From Flavobacteriales bacterium (lineage in GTDB: Bacteria > Bacteroidota > Bacteroidia > Flavobacteriales_F > PHOS-HE28), in contig JADJOI010000003.1 in NCBI GenBank assembly GCA_016713875.1, positions 3,720,001 to 3,784,000 on the forward strand: DNA of 64,000 bases, read 5' to 3'. Under the pieces are notes generated by a model. It was not told the DNA's origin, made no database searches, and saw only the letters and a program-made list of their open reading frames with translations. Below are positions 1 through 10,319 of this stretch, piece after piece (position 1 is the stretch's first letter; each line of letters opens with the position of its first letter). A program made the translations under genes and the position numbers.

Positions 1-28
1 GCGTACCGCTACTGATCCGAACATGAAC

Positions 29-65
29 GCAACGCCCCGGGTCCACCAGGACACCGGGGCGTTGC
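29..65. terminator. Terminator-like hairpin
   Basis: A perfect 12-bp stem (29-40 with 54-65, arms beginning GCAACGCC) encloses a 13-base loop. It lies downstream of the Rieske-like gene read on the minus strand and could serve either direction. There is no clear T-run on either side, so it may be an RNA-stabilising hairpin rather than an intrinsic terminator. Confidence 0.5.
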
Positions 66-224
66 CGTTCCATGCGGTGTCGCCACGACCGCTCCGCCAT
101 CGCAACCTATCAGGTCAGGTCCTGGGCGAACTCGCGGGCGTCCACCCTTGCACTTCTCCACCAGGGTCTCGTCCAAGCATCGGCGCAAGCGCACCCGCAC
201 CCTTGCACCTCTCCACCCACCCGC
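66..224. other. Intergenic stretch with short direct repeat
   Basis: No convincing gene is seen here. A 20-nt direct repeat with one mismatch (143-162 and 198-217, beginning CACCCTTGCAC) occurs 55 bases apart. Confidence 0.4.
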
Positions 225-665
225 TCAGTTGTAGATCCGGAGGATGCTCCCGTTGAACGCCGTATTGTAGCGCTGCAGCCCTAGGGATGCGGGACCTTGT
301 GTGACGCTGCCGTCCATGATGAGGTAGGCGCTGCCGCAGCAGGTGGTGTCGCGTGCGATCACGTCGGTGCCGTCCACATGCACGCGGCAGAGCTCGGCCG
401 GCTGGTAGGGGCAGTGGCGGTCGAGGGCCACGAACTCCTCCATGCTCTTGCGGTATACGATGATGCCCAGCGACCCACCCGTGAGGTAGAGCCATCCGCC
501 CGGCACGGCCAGATCGTTGTATGCCGGGTTGTTCACGTTGATCTGGAAGTCGACCGGGGTGAGCGGCACGCCGCCGCTGGTCTCCTTGCGGCAACCGGTG
601 ATGGTCAGGAGCAGTCCCGTGAGCAGGACCGCGACCATGGCGGCGGTCTTCCGGTGCGTGGACAT
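225..665 (-). CDS. Rieske-like lipoprotein with degenerate cluster ligands
   Basis: This 146-residue protein has a lipoprotein signal ending in the lipobox ITGC (Cys25), so it should be anchored to a membrane on the periplasmic side. Residues about 78-135 follow the outline of a Rieske [2Fe-2S] domain: a Cys-containing turn (RHC85PY), then a second turn CCGSAY (108-113) followed by DGSVTQGPAS. In true Rieske proteins the turns are CxH and CxxH; here both ligand histidines are missing at the expected places, so it probably no longer binds the cluster in the usual way. Similar small Rieske-fold lipoproteins are common in Bacteroidota. The fold call is moderate; the function is unknown. It is divergent from the next gene, with 46 bases between. 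Confidence 0.6.
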   Translation of the reverse strand: MSTHRKTAAMVAVLLTGLLLTITGCRKETSGGVPLTPVDFQINVNNPAYNDLAVPGGWLYLTGGSLGIIVYRKSMEEFVALDRHCPYQPAELCRVHVDGTDVIARDTTCCGSAYLIMDGSVTQGPASLGLQRYNTAFNGSILRIYN

Positions 666-711
666 GTGTCAAAGGTAGTGGCTGTGGCACCGCTGGTCGT
701 ATCCTTGCGCC

Positions 712-996
712 ATGCGCTGGTCCGCCCTGTTCGTCCTTCTCCTTTTGACGGCCGCTCCCACGATGGTGCGCGCGCAGGAGGGCATCGGGCAGAAGGAGGC
801 CGAACGCATGCAGGCCCGCAAGGAGAAGGAGGAGCGCAAGCAACTGCAGAGGCAGGAGCGTGACGATCGCCGCCGCCACCTGAAGATCCAGGACAAGGCC
901 ACCCGCAAGCGGATCCGGCAGCACACCAAGCGGGCCGACCGGCGGGGCAGCGGGCCGCATCGCGACGGCTGGATCCGCCGCACCTTCACCCGTTGA
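712..996 (+). CDS. Small secreted basic protein, unknown function
   Basis: A 94-residue protein with an N-terminal signal peptide (hydrophobic residues 5-17, likely cleavage after VRA at about 21). The mature part is almost entirely charged, rich in Lys, Arg, Glu and Gln (KEKEERKQLQRQERDDRRR), with predicted helical or coiled-coil character and a strongly basic C-terminus. I do not recognise the family. It stands alone between a divergent lipoprotein gene and the TonB receptor gene. Low complexity makes the coding call slightly less certain, but signal peptide plus codon bias support a real gene. Confidence 0.6.
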   Translation: MRWSALFVLLLLTAAPTMVRAQEGIGQKEAERMQARKEKEERKQLQRQERDDRRRHLKIQDKATRKRIRQHTKRADRRGSGPHRDGWIRRTFTR

Positions 997-1168
997 GCAC
1001 TTCCGGACCGGTATATCCCGCCCAGGATTCGGTAGGGTGGTGAGCACGGGAAGCGGATACCTTGCCCCCGGTAAGCGACCGTCATGCGACCGTCAAGCAT
1101 CCCCCCGATCGGACCTCCCACTTGCCCCCGATGCATGGAATCTGAAGCTGGACGCGGGTTTCCGAAGA

Positions 1169-1198
1169 TTTGGCGGAAGGCGGATCTTTCTATCTTTA
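1169..1198 (+). promoter_or_regulatory. Bacteroidota-type promoter for the TonB receptor cluster
   Basis: TTTG at 1169-1172 and TATCTTTA at 1191-1198 are separated by 18 bases, close to the Bacteroidota sigma consensus TTTG / TAnnTTTG. The box ends 46 bases before the ATG at 1245. Confidence 0.55.
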
Positions 1199-1244
1199 CG
1201 CCCCCTCGTTGCGCAGTCGTTCCACTCGTTAAACCTACTCGTTG

Positions 1245-4200
1245 ATGGTGAGAAGGGTATTCTCCTCGATCGCCCTTGGTCTGTTCGCTACGGTGTCCGC
1301 CTTTGCACAGGTCGGCGCCGGAAGCCTCAAGGGTAAAGTGGCTGACAAGGTCTCCAAGGAGCCGCTGCCGTTCGTGAACGTCGCCGTGGAGAACCGCGGT
1401 ACCGTGGTGGCCTCGGGCACCACGGACTTCGACGGCAACTACTTCATCAAGCCCATCGATCCGGGCTCGTATGACGTCATCGTCACCTACGTGGGCTACC
1501 AGCCCTTGAAGCAGACCGGCGTGGTGGTGAGCGGCAACCAGATCACCTTCCTGGACCTCAACCTCTCCCAGGGCCTTGAGCTCAAGGAGTTCGAAGTGGT
1601 CCAATACCAGGTGCCGCTGATCCAGAAGGACGGTGGGGCCTCCGGAGGCACCATCACCCGGGAGGACATCGCGCGCATGCCCCAGCGCTCGGCGGCGGCC
1701 ATCGCCACCACGGTGGCGGGCACCAGCACGGCGGGCACCGATGGCGGCATCAGCATCCGCGGCGCACGCACGGAGAACACCTATTACTACATCGACGGTG
1801 TGAAAGTGCCCGCCGGCGCCGGCACGGGCCTGCCCAAGAGCGCCATCGAGGAGGTGCAGGTGATCACCGGTGGTGTGCCGGCCAACTACGGCGACGTGTC
1901 GGGCGGCGTGATCAACATCACCACCCGCGGCCCCAGCCGCAGCTTCTTCGGTGGGGTGGAATACCTCACCTCGGGCTTCAAAGTGGGCAGTGACATCACC
2001 GATATCGTGGGCCTGGACAAATACGCGTTCAATCAGGTGGAGGCCAGCATCAGCGGTCCGCTCTTCTTCAAGAAGGACAGCGTGGGCAACAAGACCCGCC
2101 CTCTGCTGGGCTTCTTTCTCAGCGGCCAGTACAGCAACATCGTGGACAACGACCCGAGCTATGTGGGCGACTGGCGTGTGCGGCCGGAGAAGCGCGATGA
2201 ACTGCTGGCCGACCCGCTATCCATCCGGGACATCGCCGGGTCCAATGCGGTGGTGTACAACTCGGACTTCCTGCGCGACGAGGACATCGAGCAGTTCAAG
2301 ACCCGCCAGAACGCCGGGCGGGTGGCCTACGTGGCCTCGGGCAAGATCGACATCGCCACCACGGAGAACATCAGCCTGACCTTGGGCGGCAGTGTGGACT
2401 ATCTGGACCGTCAGAACTTCAACCGGGCGAACTCGCTGCTGAACGCGGACAACAACTTCCGCTACACCGACCTCACCTGGCGTGGTTTCCTTCGCTTCGT
2501 GCAGCGTTTCCCCAACCGCGGCGGCGAGGATGGTGAGCAGGCCAGCAAGATCAAGAACGCGTTCTATAGCATCCAGCTCGACTACTCCCGCTTCACCCAG
2601 CGGGTGGAGGACCAGGAGCACGGCGACAAGTTCTTCGACTACGGGTATTTGGGCCGGTTCAACACCTTCCGGGCTCCCACCTACGAGTTCGTGGACACGC
2701 TCGGCGCGTTCGTCCACACCGGTTTCCGCGATACGCTGGTCACGTTCGTGCCCAGCGAGACCAACGCCGACGTCGCTTCCATCACCTCCCAGTACTTCAA
2801 CCTGTTCCCGTATGAGGCGTTCAACGTCGCGAACCTCTTCGGAGGACAGGGCCCTTCCGGTCCCTATGAGGATTTCAACGCGATCCGTGCGGGCAACGGT
2901 CTGTTGAACGGCGAACGGCCGCGGAACCTCTACAATCTGTGGAACAACATCGGGTTCATCGATGATCCGGACGGAGGCGAGTTCCGTCGTCGCCAGACCG
3001 ATCAGTTCCGTTTGACCGCCATGGGATCGGCCGACATCGGCCAGCATGCCCTGAGCGTGGGTGTGGAGTACGAGCAGCTGGTGGACCGGCGCTACGGTCT
3101 GGCTCCGGCCGGTCTGTGGACCCGCGCCCGTGAATTGGCGAACTTCCACATCCGCAACCTGAACGATGAGTCGCTCTCCAACGCGACGATCACCTATCCC
3201 TTCGGAACGCTCCCGTTCTACACGTTCGATCGACTGGTGGGTGACGACCAGCCCTTCTTCGACCGCAGCCTGCGCGAGGCGTTGGGCCTCGATCCGAACG
3301 GCTCGGACTTCATCGACGTGGATGCCGTCGACCCGTCGGTGTATTCGCTGGACATGTTCAGTGCCGAGGAGCTCCTCAACGATGGGAACGCTTACGTGAC
3401 CTTCAGCGGTTACGACCACCTGGGCAACCGCATTTCGGGACGCCCTGCGTTCGAGGATTTCTTCGACAAGCGCGATGAGAACGGGAACTTCACCCGGGTC
3501 CAGGCACCCTTCGCCCCGATCTACATGGCGGGCTACCTGATGGACAAGTTCGCCTTCGACGACATCATCTTCAACGTGGGGGTCCGGGTGGACCGCTTCG
3601 ATGCGAACCAGAACACCCTGAAGGACAAGTTCCTCTGGCGCCCGGCGTACACAGCAGGGACCGAGGTTCCTGACAGCGACATCCGCGAGTCTCTGGCCAA
3701 CGGCCGTCCGAGCAATATCGGGGACGACTATGTGATCTATGTGGACCGGCTGGTCGACCCCACCCGCATCGTGGGCTACCGCGATGGCAATGTGTGGTAC
3801 AGCGCTACGGGTGAGGAGCTCGCCGACCCCTCGGTGCTGCGCAGTGCGGAAGGCATCGCGCCCTACCTCATCGATTATGAGTCGGACCCCAACGGTGACC
3901 TGCCCGGCAGCCGCCTGAAGAAGAGTGCCTTCGAGGACTACCAGCCGGCCGTGAACATCATGCCCCGCGTGGCGTTCAGCTTCCCGATCAGCGACGAGGC
4001 CTTGTTCTTTGCGCACTACGACATCCTCACCCAGCGCCCCACCAGTGCCATTCGCCTTGATCTGCCTGGGCTGGCGTACATCGAGACCACGGGGGACATC
4101 ATGAACAACCCCTCGCTGAAGCCCAGCAAGACCATCGACTACGAGCTCGGCTTCCAGCAGGTCCTGAGCAAGAGCAGTTCCTTGAAGATCGCCGCCTTCT

Positions 4201-5021
4201 ACCGCGAACTGCGGGACATGATCGCCATCCGCAACGTGCAAGAGGCCTGGCCGCGCACCTACCGCACCTACGACAACATCGACTTCGGTACCGTGAAGGG
4301 CCTGAGCCTCACCTACGACCTGCGCCGCACCGGCAACATCTGGATGCGCGCCAATTACACGCTGCAGTTCGCCGAAGGCACGGGCAGCGACCCCAACACC
4401 TCTCTGGCCCTGATCAATAGCGGCCAGAGCAACCTGCGGGTGATCAACGGTCTGAACTTCGACCAGCGACACCGCATTCAGGTCACCACCGACTTCCGCT
4501 ATGGTGCCGGCAAGGACTACAACGGTCCGATGCTGTTCGGGAAACCCATCCTGCAGCGCACCGGTGTGAACCTCGTGACGATCTTCGGCAGCGGCACCCC
4601 CTACAGCAATTCCGCTCAGATCGTGCAGGAGGGTGCCATTGCCGGTGGTCAGGGCTCCTACCGGCTGGATGGCAGCGTGAACGGTGCCCGCCTGCCCTGG
4701 CAGTTCACCGCCGACATGCAGTTGGACCGGGACATTCCGCTGAACATGGGCAAGAAGGAGGGCGACAAGGCCAAGGCGGTGGACCTGAACATCTACCTGC
4801 TGATCACCAACCTGTTGAACACGCGCAACATCACCGGGGTGTACCGCGCCACCGGCAGCCCCACCGACGATGGCTACCTGGCCGCTGCCCAGTACCAGAA
4901 CGACATCGCGCTGCAGACCGACCCGCAGAGCTACGCCGACCTGTACAACGTGAAGGTGAACGACCCCGGCAACTTCGGCGCCCCGCGGACGATCCGCCTC
5001 GGTCTGCGCCTCAGCTTCTGA
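1245..5021 (+). CDS. TonB-dependent outer-membrane receptor with carboxypeptidase-regulatory-like domain
   Basis: This 1258-residue outer-membrane protein would import a large ligand using TonB energy. A signal peptide (1-21, ending SAFAQ) is followed by a carboxypeptidase-regulatory-like beta-sandwich (about 25-100), a plug domain (about 125-245, with SIRGARTENTYYYIDG and GGVINITTRGP) and a long beta-barrel ending in Phe, as in barrels recognised by BamA. A TTG at 1242 immediately precedes the ATG at 1245; I chose the ATG. The next two genes (secreted T9SS cargo, PorV-like barrel) follow at 19 and 32 bases and look like one operon. The ligand cannot be read from sequence. No SusD partner is present, so a polysaccharide SusCD role is not supported. 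Confidence 0.9.
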   Translation: MVRRVFSSIALGLFATVSAFAQVGAGSLKGKVADKVSKEPLPFVNVAVENRGTVVASGTTDFDGNYFIKPIDPGSYDVIVTYVGYQPLKQTGVVVSGNQITFLDLNLSQGLELKEFEVVQYQVPLIQKDGGASGGTITREDIARMPQRSAAAIATTVAGTSTAGTDGGISIRGARTENTYYYIDGVKVPAGAGTGLPKSAIEEVQVITGGVPANYGDVSGGVINITTRGPSRSFFGGVEYLTSGFKVGSDITDIVGLDKYAFNQVEASISGPLFFKKDSVGNKTRPLLGFFLSGQYSNIVDNDPSYVGDWRVRPEKRDELLADPLSIRDIAGSNAVVYNSDFLRDEDIEQFKTRQNAGRVAYVASGKIDIATTENISLTLGGSVDYLDRQNFNRANSLLNADNNFRYTDLTWRGFLRFVQRFPNRGGEDGEQASKIKNAFYSIQLDYSRFTQRVEDQEHGDKFFDYGYLGRFNTFRAPTYEFVDTLGAFVHTGFRDTLVTFVPSETNADVASITSQYFNLFPYEAFNVANLFGGQGPSGPYEDFNAIRAGNGLLNGERPRNLYNLWNNIGFIDDPDGGEFRRRQTDQFRLTAMGSADIGQHALSVGVEYEQLVDRRYGLAPAGLWTRARELANFHIRNLNDESLSNATITYPFGTLPFYTFDRLVGDDQPFFDRSLREALGLDPNGSDFIDVDAVDPSVYSLDMFSAEELLNDGNAYVTFSGYDHLGNRISGRPAFEDFFDKRDENGNFTRVQAPFAPIYMAGYLMDKFAFDDIIFNVGVRVDRFDANQNTLKDKFLWRPAYTAGTEVPDSDIRESLANGRPSNIGDDYVIYVDRLVDPTRIVGYRDGNVWYSATGEELADPSVLRSAEGIAPYLIDYESDPNGDLPGSRLKKSAFEDYQPAVNIMPRVAFSFPISDEALFFAHYDILTQRPTSAIRLDLPGLAYIETTGDIMNNPSLKPSKTIDYELGFQQVLSKSSSLKIAAFYRELRDMIAIRNVQEAWPRTYRTYDNIDFGTVKGLSLTYDLRRTGNIWMRANYTLQFAEGTGSDPNTSLALINSGQSNLRVINGLNFDQRHRIQVTTDFRYGAGKDYNGPMLFGKPILQRTGVNLVTIFGSGTPYSNSAQIVQEGAIAGGQGSYRLDGSVNGARLPWQFTADMQLDRDIPLNMGKKEGDKAKAVDLNIYLLITNLLNTRNITGVYRATGSPTDDGYLAAAQYQNDIALQTDPQSYADLYNVKVNDPGNFGAPRTIRLGLRLSF

Positions 5022-5040
5022 ACCGAATTCCTTTCCGCAC

Positions 5041-8000
5041 ATGAACCGCACGGACCGCATGACCCCCACCAGGATCCTCGCGCTCGCGTCCCTTTTCCTG
5101 TTCGGCACGCTGGCCGCTCCGGCCCGCGAGTCGCAGGACCGTGGCCCCCAGGGCCGCGCCAACGGCCAGGCCGTCCAGGCCAAGGCCGCCGGCTGCTCGC
5201 CGTCCACCGCACGCGACGAGCTGGACCTCAACAACGTGCGCGCCCTGATCGAAACGGGCGGCAACATGTGGCAGCGCCGCGATGGTGCAGGAGGCCCGGC
5301 CTACGAGGTGCCCAAGACAGAGGACCGCTCCGGCCCGGACGCGCTCTTCGCCGGTTCGCTCTGGCTGGGCGGCGTGTCCCCGGACAACCAGCTCAAGCTG
5401 GCCGCCGTGCGCTTCCGCCAGGTGGGGAATGATTACTGGCCCGGACCGCTCACCAACACAGGCGATGCGTCCATCACGCCCGAGGTCTGTACCCAGTTCG
5501 ACAAGACCTGGAAGACGCTCCGTCAGGATGCCGAGCTGCATCGGGCCTATCACCGCTGCCGTCTGGACCCCGCGTGCGACGAGAACGTGGAGTATCCCAA
5601 CTACGTGATGCCCACGATCTATGAGGAGTGGCCCGCGCACGGGAACATCGACCTGAACCAGGACTACAACCTGGCACCCTATGCCGACGAGGACGGCAGC
5701 GACGACTACAACCCCGAGGAAGGGGATTATCCCGGCTATGACCTGGACGGGGAGATCGATTGCACGGCGCGCAAGCGCGAGGATGCCATTCCCCTGTTCG
5801 GCGACCAGAACATCTGGTGGGTGTTCAACGACAAGGGCAACGCGCACACCGAATCCGGTGGTCTGCCCATCGGCATGGAGATCCGCGCGCAGGCCTTCGC
5901 CTTCGCCACGAACGACGCGGTGAACAACATGACCTTCTACAACTACGTGCTCATCAACCAGGGCACGCAGACCCTTCTGAACACGTACATGGGCCAGTGG
6001 GCGGACGTGGACCTGGGCTGCGCCGATGATGACTATGTGGGATGCGACGTCCAACGCGGTCTGGGCTATGCGTACAACGGCGACAACAACGACGAGAACT
6101 GCAACGGTCATCCGGGCTACGGCGTGCAGCCGCCGGCCATGGGCATCGATTTCTTCGAAGGACCCTTCCAGGACTATGATGGTCTGGACAACCCGGGCCC
6201 TGCCACCAACGCGGAGATCTACAACTGCCAGAACGCCCGCGATTCGTTGGGCATCCCGTACAAAGGGATCGGCATCGGGTATGGCGACGGCAAAGAGGAC
6301 AATGAGCGCTACGGCATGCGTGCCTACCTGTACCACAATAATGATGGAACTGTGCGTGGTGATCCTTCCATCGCCATTCACTATTACAACTACCTCAGGG
6401 CGATCTGGAAGGACAACTCACCGAACCTGTACGGTGGCACCGGACATCAGGCTGATCCTGATGCCGATCCGAACACCCCGGCGCGGTACATGTTCCCGGG
6501 CGACAGTGACCCGACCGGCTGGGGCACGGATTGCGTACCGCAGGCCCCCTGGACCGAGGAAAGTTCGGGCAACCAGCCCTTCGACCGCCGCTTCATCCAG
6601 AGCGCGGGTCCCTTCACCCTGGAGCCGGGCGCGTACAACAACGTGACGGTGGGCGTGGTGTGGGCCCGGGCCACCGGCGGGGGGCCGTTCGAGAGCGTGC
6701 AGGAAGTGCGCCGCGCGGACGACAAGGCCCAGGCCCTGTTCGACAACTGCTTCCGGATCCTCAATGGTCCGGACGCCCCCGAGTTGGGCATCGTGGAACT
6801 GGACCGCCAGTTGATCCTGACGATCGAGAACCTGGAACTGGGCAACAACTTCAACGAGAGCTACAACGAGCTCGATCCCACCATCCCCGAGGACGCCCTG
6901 GACCGCGAGTACCATTTCCAAGGGTATCAGGTCTACCAGCTGCGCGACGGGGAGGTGAGCGTGGCCGACCTTGGCGATGTGAACCTGGCCCGCCTGGTCT
7001 TCCAGTGCGATGTGGAGGACGGCGTGAAGAACATCGTCAACTACATCGAGAACCCGACCATCGCGCTGCCCGTGCCCACGCTGATGGTGACCGGTGCGGA
7101 CGAAGGGATCGCCCACTCCTTTTCGATCACGGAGGACAAGTTTGCCCAGGGCGACCCGAAGCTGATCAACTTCAAGACGTACTATTTCATGGCGATCGCC
7201 TACGGGTACAACAACTACCAGGACTTCAATCCCGACCCGCAGCTGCTCACCGGTCAGGCGCTTCCCTATCTCGCCGGCCGCAAATCGGCCGCCGGGGCCA
7301 TCAAGGCCTTCTCGGGCATTCCGCACAAGAACACCCCGGAGAACGGCGGCACGGTGCTGAACGCCGGTTACGGCGACCAGTTCACGCTCACCCGCCTGGA
7401 GGGCGTGGGCAACAACGACCAGCCGGTGATGCTGAGCAATAGCACCATCGACCTGATCATGAACGGACAGCCCTGGCGGCAGGACCAGCTCACCTACGCC
7501 CAGGACATGGGTCCGGTGAACATCAAGGTCATCGATCCGCTGGCGGTGAAGCCCGGCAACTTCGAACTGTGGTTCACCGACTCGATCACGGACGGCGATC
7601 TGGACGACGCGAGCTGGATGCTGGTGTACGTGGACGAGCAGGACACCATCCTGAGCGACCGCACCATCGAGGCCCGCAACGAGCAGCTGATCCCGGAGTA
7701 CGGCCTGTCCGTCACGGTCCAGCAAGGCTTCTTCAGCGGTCAGGGCTCCCTGTTCACGGACTTCCTGGAGGCGGAGATCACCTACGCCGATCCGTCCATC
7801 CCCTGGTTGAGCGGCATCCCCGATGGGGAGGGTGAGGACGCGCTGAACTGGATCCGCGCCGGCCTGGCCGAGGGTGACGAGGTGCTTTATCCGGACCGGG
7901 TGAGCAAAGGCGATGTGGACGAACAGTACGAGGGTGTGGTGGTGCAGGTGTTCGATGGGTTCTCCGGCGGTACCTGGGCCCCCTTCGCATTGGTGGGTGA

Positions 8001-9142
8001 TACGGCCTTCCAGCCCGGTGGGCCGAACGTGGCCGCTTCCTTGAGCTTCGCCCAGATCCGGCAGTTGGGCAACACCTTGGTGGTGCTGACCGCGGACCGG
8101 AACAAGTGGACGCGGTGCGGGGTGATCGAGATGGAGGACAACCCGGGTCTGGCGGTCGGCAATGTGCAGAAGCACGCCCTGCGAGCCAGCGCAAGCGTGG
8201 ACAAGTACGGTCGGCGGAGCGGCACAGCAGGCTGCAATGAGGATGAGGCCACCTTGTTCGGTGCCCAGCCCAACGGCATGGGCTGGTTCCCGGGCTATGC
8301 CATCGACCTGTTGAGCGGCGAGCGCCTGAACATGGCGTTCGGTGAGGCCAGTTTCTGGGGTGGTGGTTACGGCAAGGACATGATCTGGAACCCGAGCGAT
8401 ACGCTGATCACCGCCTTGGGGTCACCGGTCTTCGGAGGACAGCACTGGATCTTCGTGTTCCGCAACGCGCAGCGCGAAGAGGCCAACCCGGAGCTTCATG
8501 CCGCAGTACGACCAGGGGCAGTTCATCTACGACAAGCTGACCTCGGGCACCGTGGCCGACCGCAACCGGGTGTACCGCGCCTGTTCCTGGGTGGGCTCCG
8601 CGCTTCGCAACCACGGCTTCCAGTTCCGCTCCATGGACGATGGCCTCATCCCTACGGAGACACGGATCCGTCTGAACGTGGTGAAGCCATACGAGACCTA
8701 CCGCGAGCCGTTCGCCGGCTACACCCCCACGATCGCTCCGCAGCTCAACGACGGCCTGCCGCTGTACCGCTTCAACACGGGCGAGCGCGCACCGGTGGTG
8801 CAGGACGCCGAGGCGGCACAGACCGCCTGCGACATGATCGATGTGGTGCCCAATCCGTACTACGGCTTCAGCAGCTACGAGACGAGCCGCCTGGACAACC
8901 GGGTGAAGTTCATCAACCTGCCCCAGCGCTGCGACATCTCCATCTACAACGTGAGCGGCACCCTGGTGCGCCGGTTCAAGAAGGACAACGCGTTGACCTT
9001 CCTGGACTGGGACCTGCGCAACCAGGTGAACGTGCCGGTGGCCAGCGGGGTGTACATCTGCCACATCGAGGTGCCCGGCGTGTGTGAGCGCGTGGTGAAG
9101 TGGTTCGGCGTGATGCGCCCGACGGATCTGCAGAACTTCTGA
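5041..9142 (+). CDS. Large secreted T9SS-type cargo protein, split by a one-base frameshift
   Basis: The first frame (5041 to about 8490) encodes a signal peptide (hydrophobic core in residues 11-25) and a long exported protein with a block near residues 59-110 (NNVRALIETGGNMWQ, FAGSLWLGG, QVGNDYWPGPL) typical of a Flavobacteriia secreted family. The remaining 220 or so residues, including the C-terminal sorting-type domain (DVVPNPYYG, then ISIYNVSGTLVRRF, ending at 9142), lie in the +1-related frame. Dropping one G from CCCGGAG at 8487-8493 joins them as ..EANPSFMPQYDQ.. So the ancestral product is about 1366 residues. The frameshift may be an assembly error or a real mutation; no slippery motif with structure is evident. 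ATGs at 5041 and 5059 are both possible starts. Exported through Sec, then probably T9SS. Confidence 0.8.
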
Positions 9143-9174
9143 TCGGTGGAGGTCAACGAAGCGACGAGAACGAC

Positions 9175-10248
9175 ATGAAGACGATGATGCAACGAACTAC
9201 CTCCGCATCCCTCCAGGCTCTGGGGTCCGCGGTGCTGCTCACCCTGTTGGCCCTGCCGGCGCATGCGGGCAATCCGGACCGGGCCGGTTCGGCCGGGGCC
9301 GCACAGCTGCTGATCAACCCTTGGGCGCGCAGCGCCGGATGGGGCCTGGCCAATACCGCGGCCCTCCGCGGGGTGGAGAGCATGTTCGGCAACGTGGCGG
9401 GCCTGGCCCACACGCGCAAGACAGAAGTGGCCTTCTCCACGAGCCGCTGGCTCGAAGGGTCCGGCGTCACGGTGAACAGCTTCGGCCTGGGGCAGCGCGT
9501 GGGCAGCACCGGTGCCTTGGGCATCAGCGTGATGTCCATGGGCTTCGGTGACCTGCCGGTGAACACGACGGACCAGCCCGAAGGCGGACTGGGCACTTTC
9601 CGTGTGAGCTACGCCAACATCAGCGTGGCCTACGCGAAGGGCTTCTCCAACAGCATCTATGGCGGCCTGCTGGTGCGGGTGGTTTCCGAGTCCATCGCCG
9701 ATGCGCGTGCCTCCGGGGTCTGTTTCGATGCCGGAATCAACTACGTCACCGGGGAGCGCGATCAGGTGCGTTTCGCCATCGCCCTGAAGAACGTGGGTCC
9801 CACGATGCGCTTCGACGGCGACGGCATGGCCGTGCAGGGGCTCTTGGTGAGCGGAAGCGATCAGCTCACCCTGGCCAACCGGTCGCAGAAGTTCGAGCTG
9901 CCCTCCATGTTGTCCATCGGGGGCTCGTACGACTTCAAGCTCGGTGAGATGCACCGCCTGACCCCGGCGTTGAGCTTCTTCTCCAACTCGTTCACCCGCG
10001 ATCAGTTCGTGCTTGGCCTGGAGTATGCGTTCCGCCGCATCTTCCACCTGCGCGGCGGATACCTGTGGGAGGAGAACATCACCAGCGATGAGGAGCGCGC
10101 CACCGTGTTCACCGGGCCTTCGGGGGGCCTCAGTGTGGACCTGCCCTTCGGCAAGGAGAAGCAGAGCGCCATCGCCGTGGACTACGCGTACCGGGCGACC
10201 AACCCCTTCAGTGGCGTCCACCAGATCGGCATCCGCGTGAGCCTCTGA
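9175..10248 (+). CDS. PorV/PorQ-family outer-membrane protein
   Basis: A 357-residue protein with a signal peptide (about 1-27, cleavage near AHA-GN) and a beta-barrel-like body. The early block AGAAQLLINPWARSAGWG, with NVAGLAHTRKTEV shortly after, is the pattern of the PorV/PorQ (UPF0164-like) family, whose members shuttle or attach T9SS cargo at the outer membrane. The ATG at 9175 is preferred because an in-frame extension to 9100 would overlap the cargo gene and destroy the signal peptide. It is the last gene of the TonB receptor / cargo / PorV-like cluster, suggesting a job in surface display of the neighbouring cargo. Ends with RVSL, a typical barrel end. Whether it is the general PorV or a dedicated paralogue cannot be decided. 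Confidence 0.75.
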   Translation: MKTMMQRTTSASLQALGSAVLLTLLALPAHAGNPDRAGSAGAAQLLINPWARSAGWGLANTAALRGVESMFGNVAGLAHTRKTEVAFSTSRWLEGSGVTVNSFGLGQRVGSTGALGISVMSMGFGDLPVNTTDQPEGGLGTFRVSYANISVAYAKGFSNSIYGGLLVRVVSESIADARASGVCFDAGINYVTGERDQVRFAIALKNVGPTMRFDGDGMAVQGLLVSGSDQLTLANRSQKFELPSMLSIGGSYDFKLGEMHRLTPALSFFSNSFTRDQFVLGLEYAFRRIFHLRGGYLWEENITSDEERATVFTGPSGGLSVDLPFGKEKQSAIAVDYAYRATNPFSGVHQIGIRVSL

Positions 10249-10259
10249 TCCGGATCGTT

Positions 10260-10298
10260 TATCTTTGAAGGAAGGGGACCTCTCGGGGTCCTCTTCCA
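10260..10298 (+). promoter_or_regulatory. greA upstream region: -7 box followed by a hairpin
   Basis: TATCTTTG (10260-10267) matches the Bacteroidota -7 box exactly. Immediately after, GGAAGGGGACC pairs with GGTCCTCTTCC (one mismatch; about 10270-10298). The hairpin could be the terminator of the upstream cluster or a structured leader of greA. No good -33 TTG is seen. Confidence 0.45.
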
Positions 10299-10319
10299 TT
10301 CTGCAATACCCCATCGACC

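Noticed and set aside
2217..5267. A 1016-codon minus-strand frame opposite the TonB receptor gene
   Set aside because: It is an antisense shadow caused by high G+C at third positions; the plus-strand frame has clear domains and the minus one has none.
8490..8491. Programmed ribosomal frameshifting in the T9SS cargo gene
   Set aside because: No slippery heptamer or downstream pseudoknot is apparent at CCCGGAG; an error or mutation is more economical, though not proven.
5041..10248. SusCD-type polysaccharide utilisation locus
   Set aside because: There is a TonB receptor but no SusD-like lipoprotein, glycoside hydrolase or matching regulator nearby; the neighbours are a T9SS cargo protein and a PorV-like barrel.
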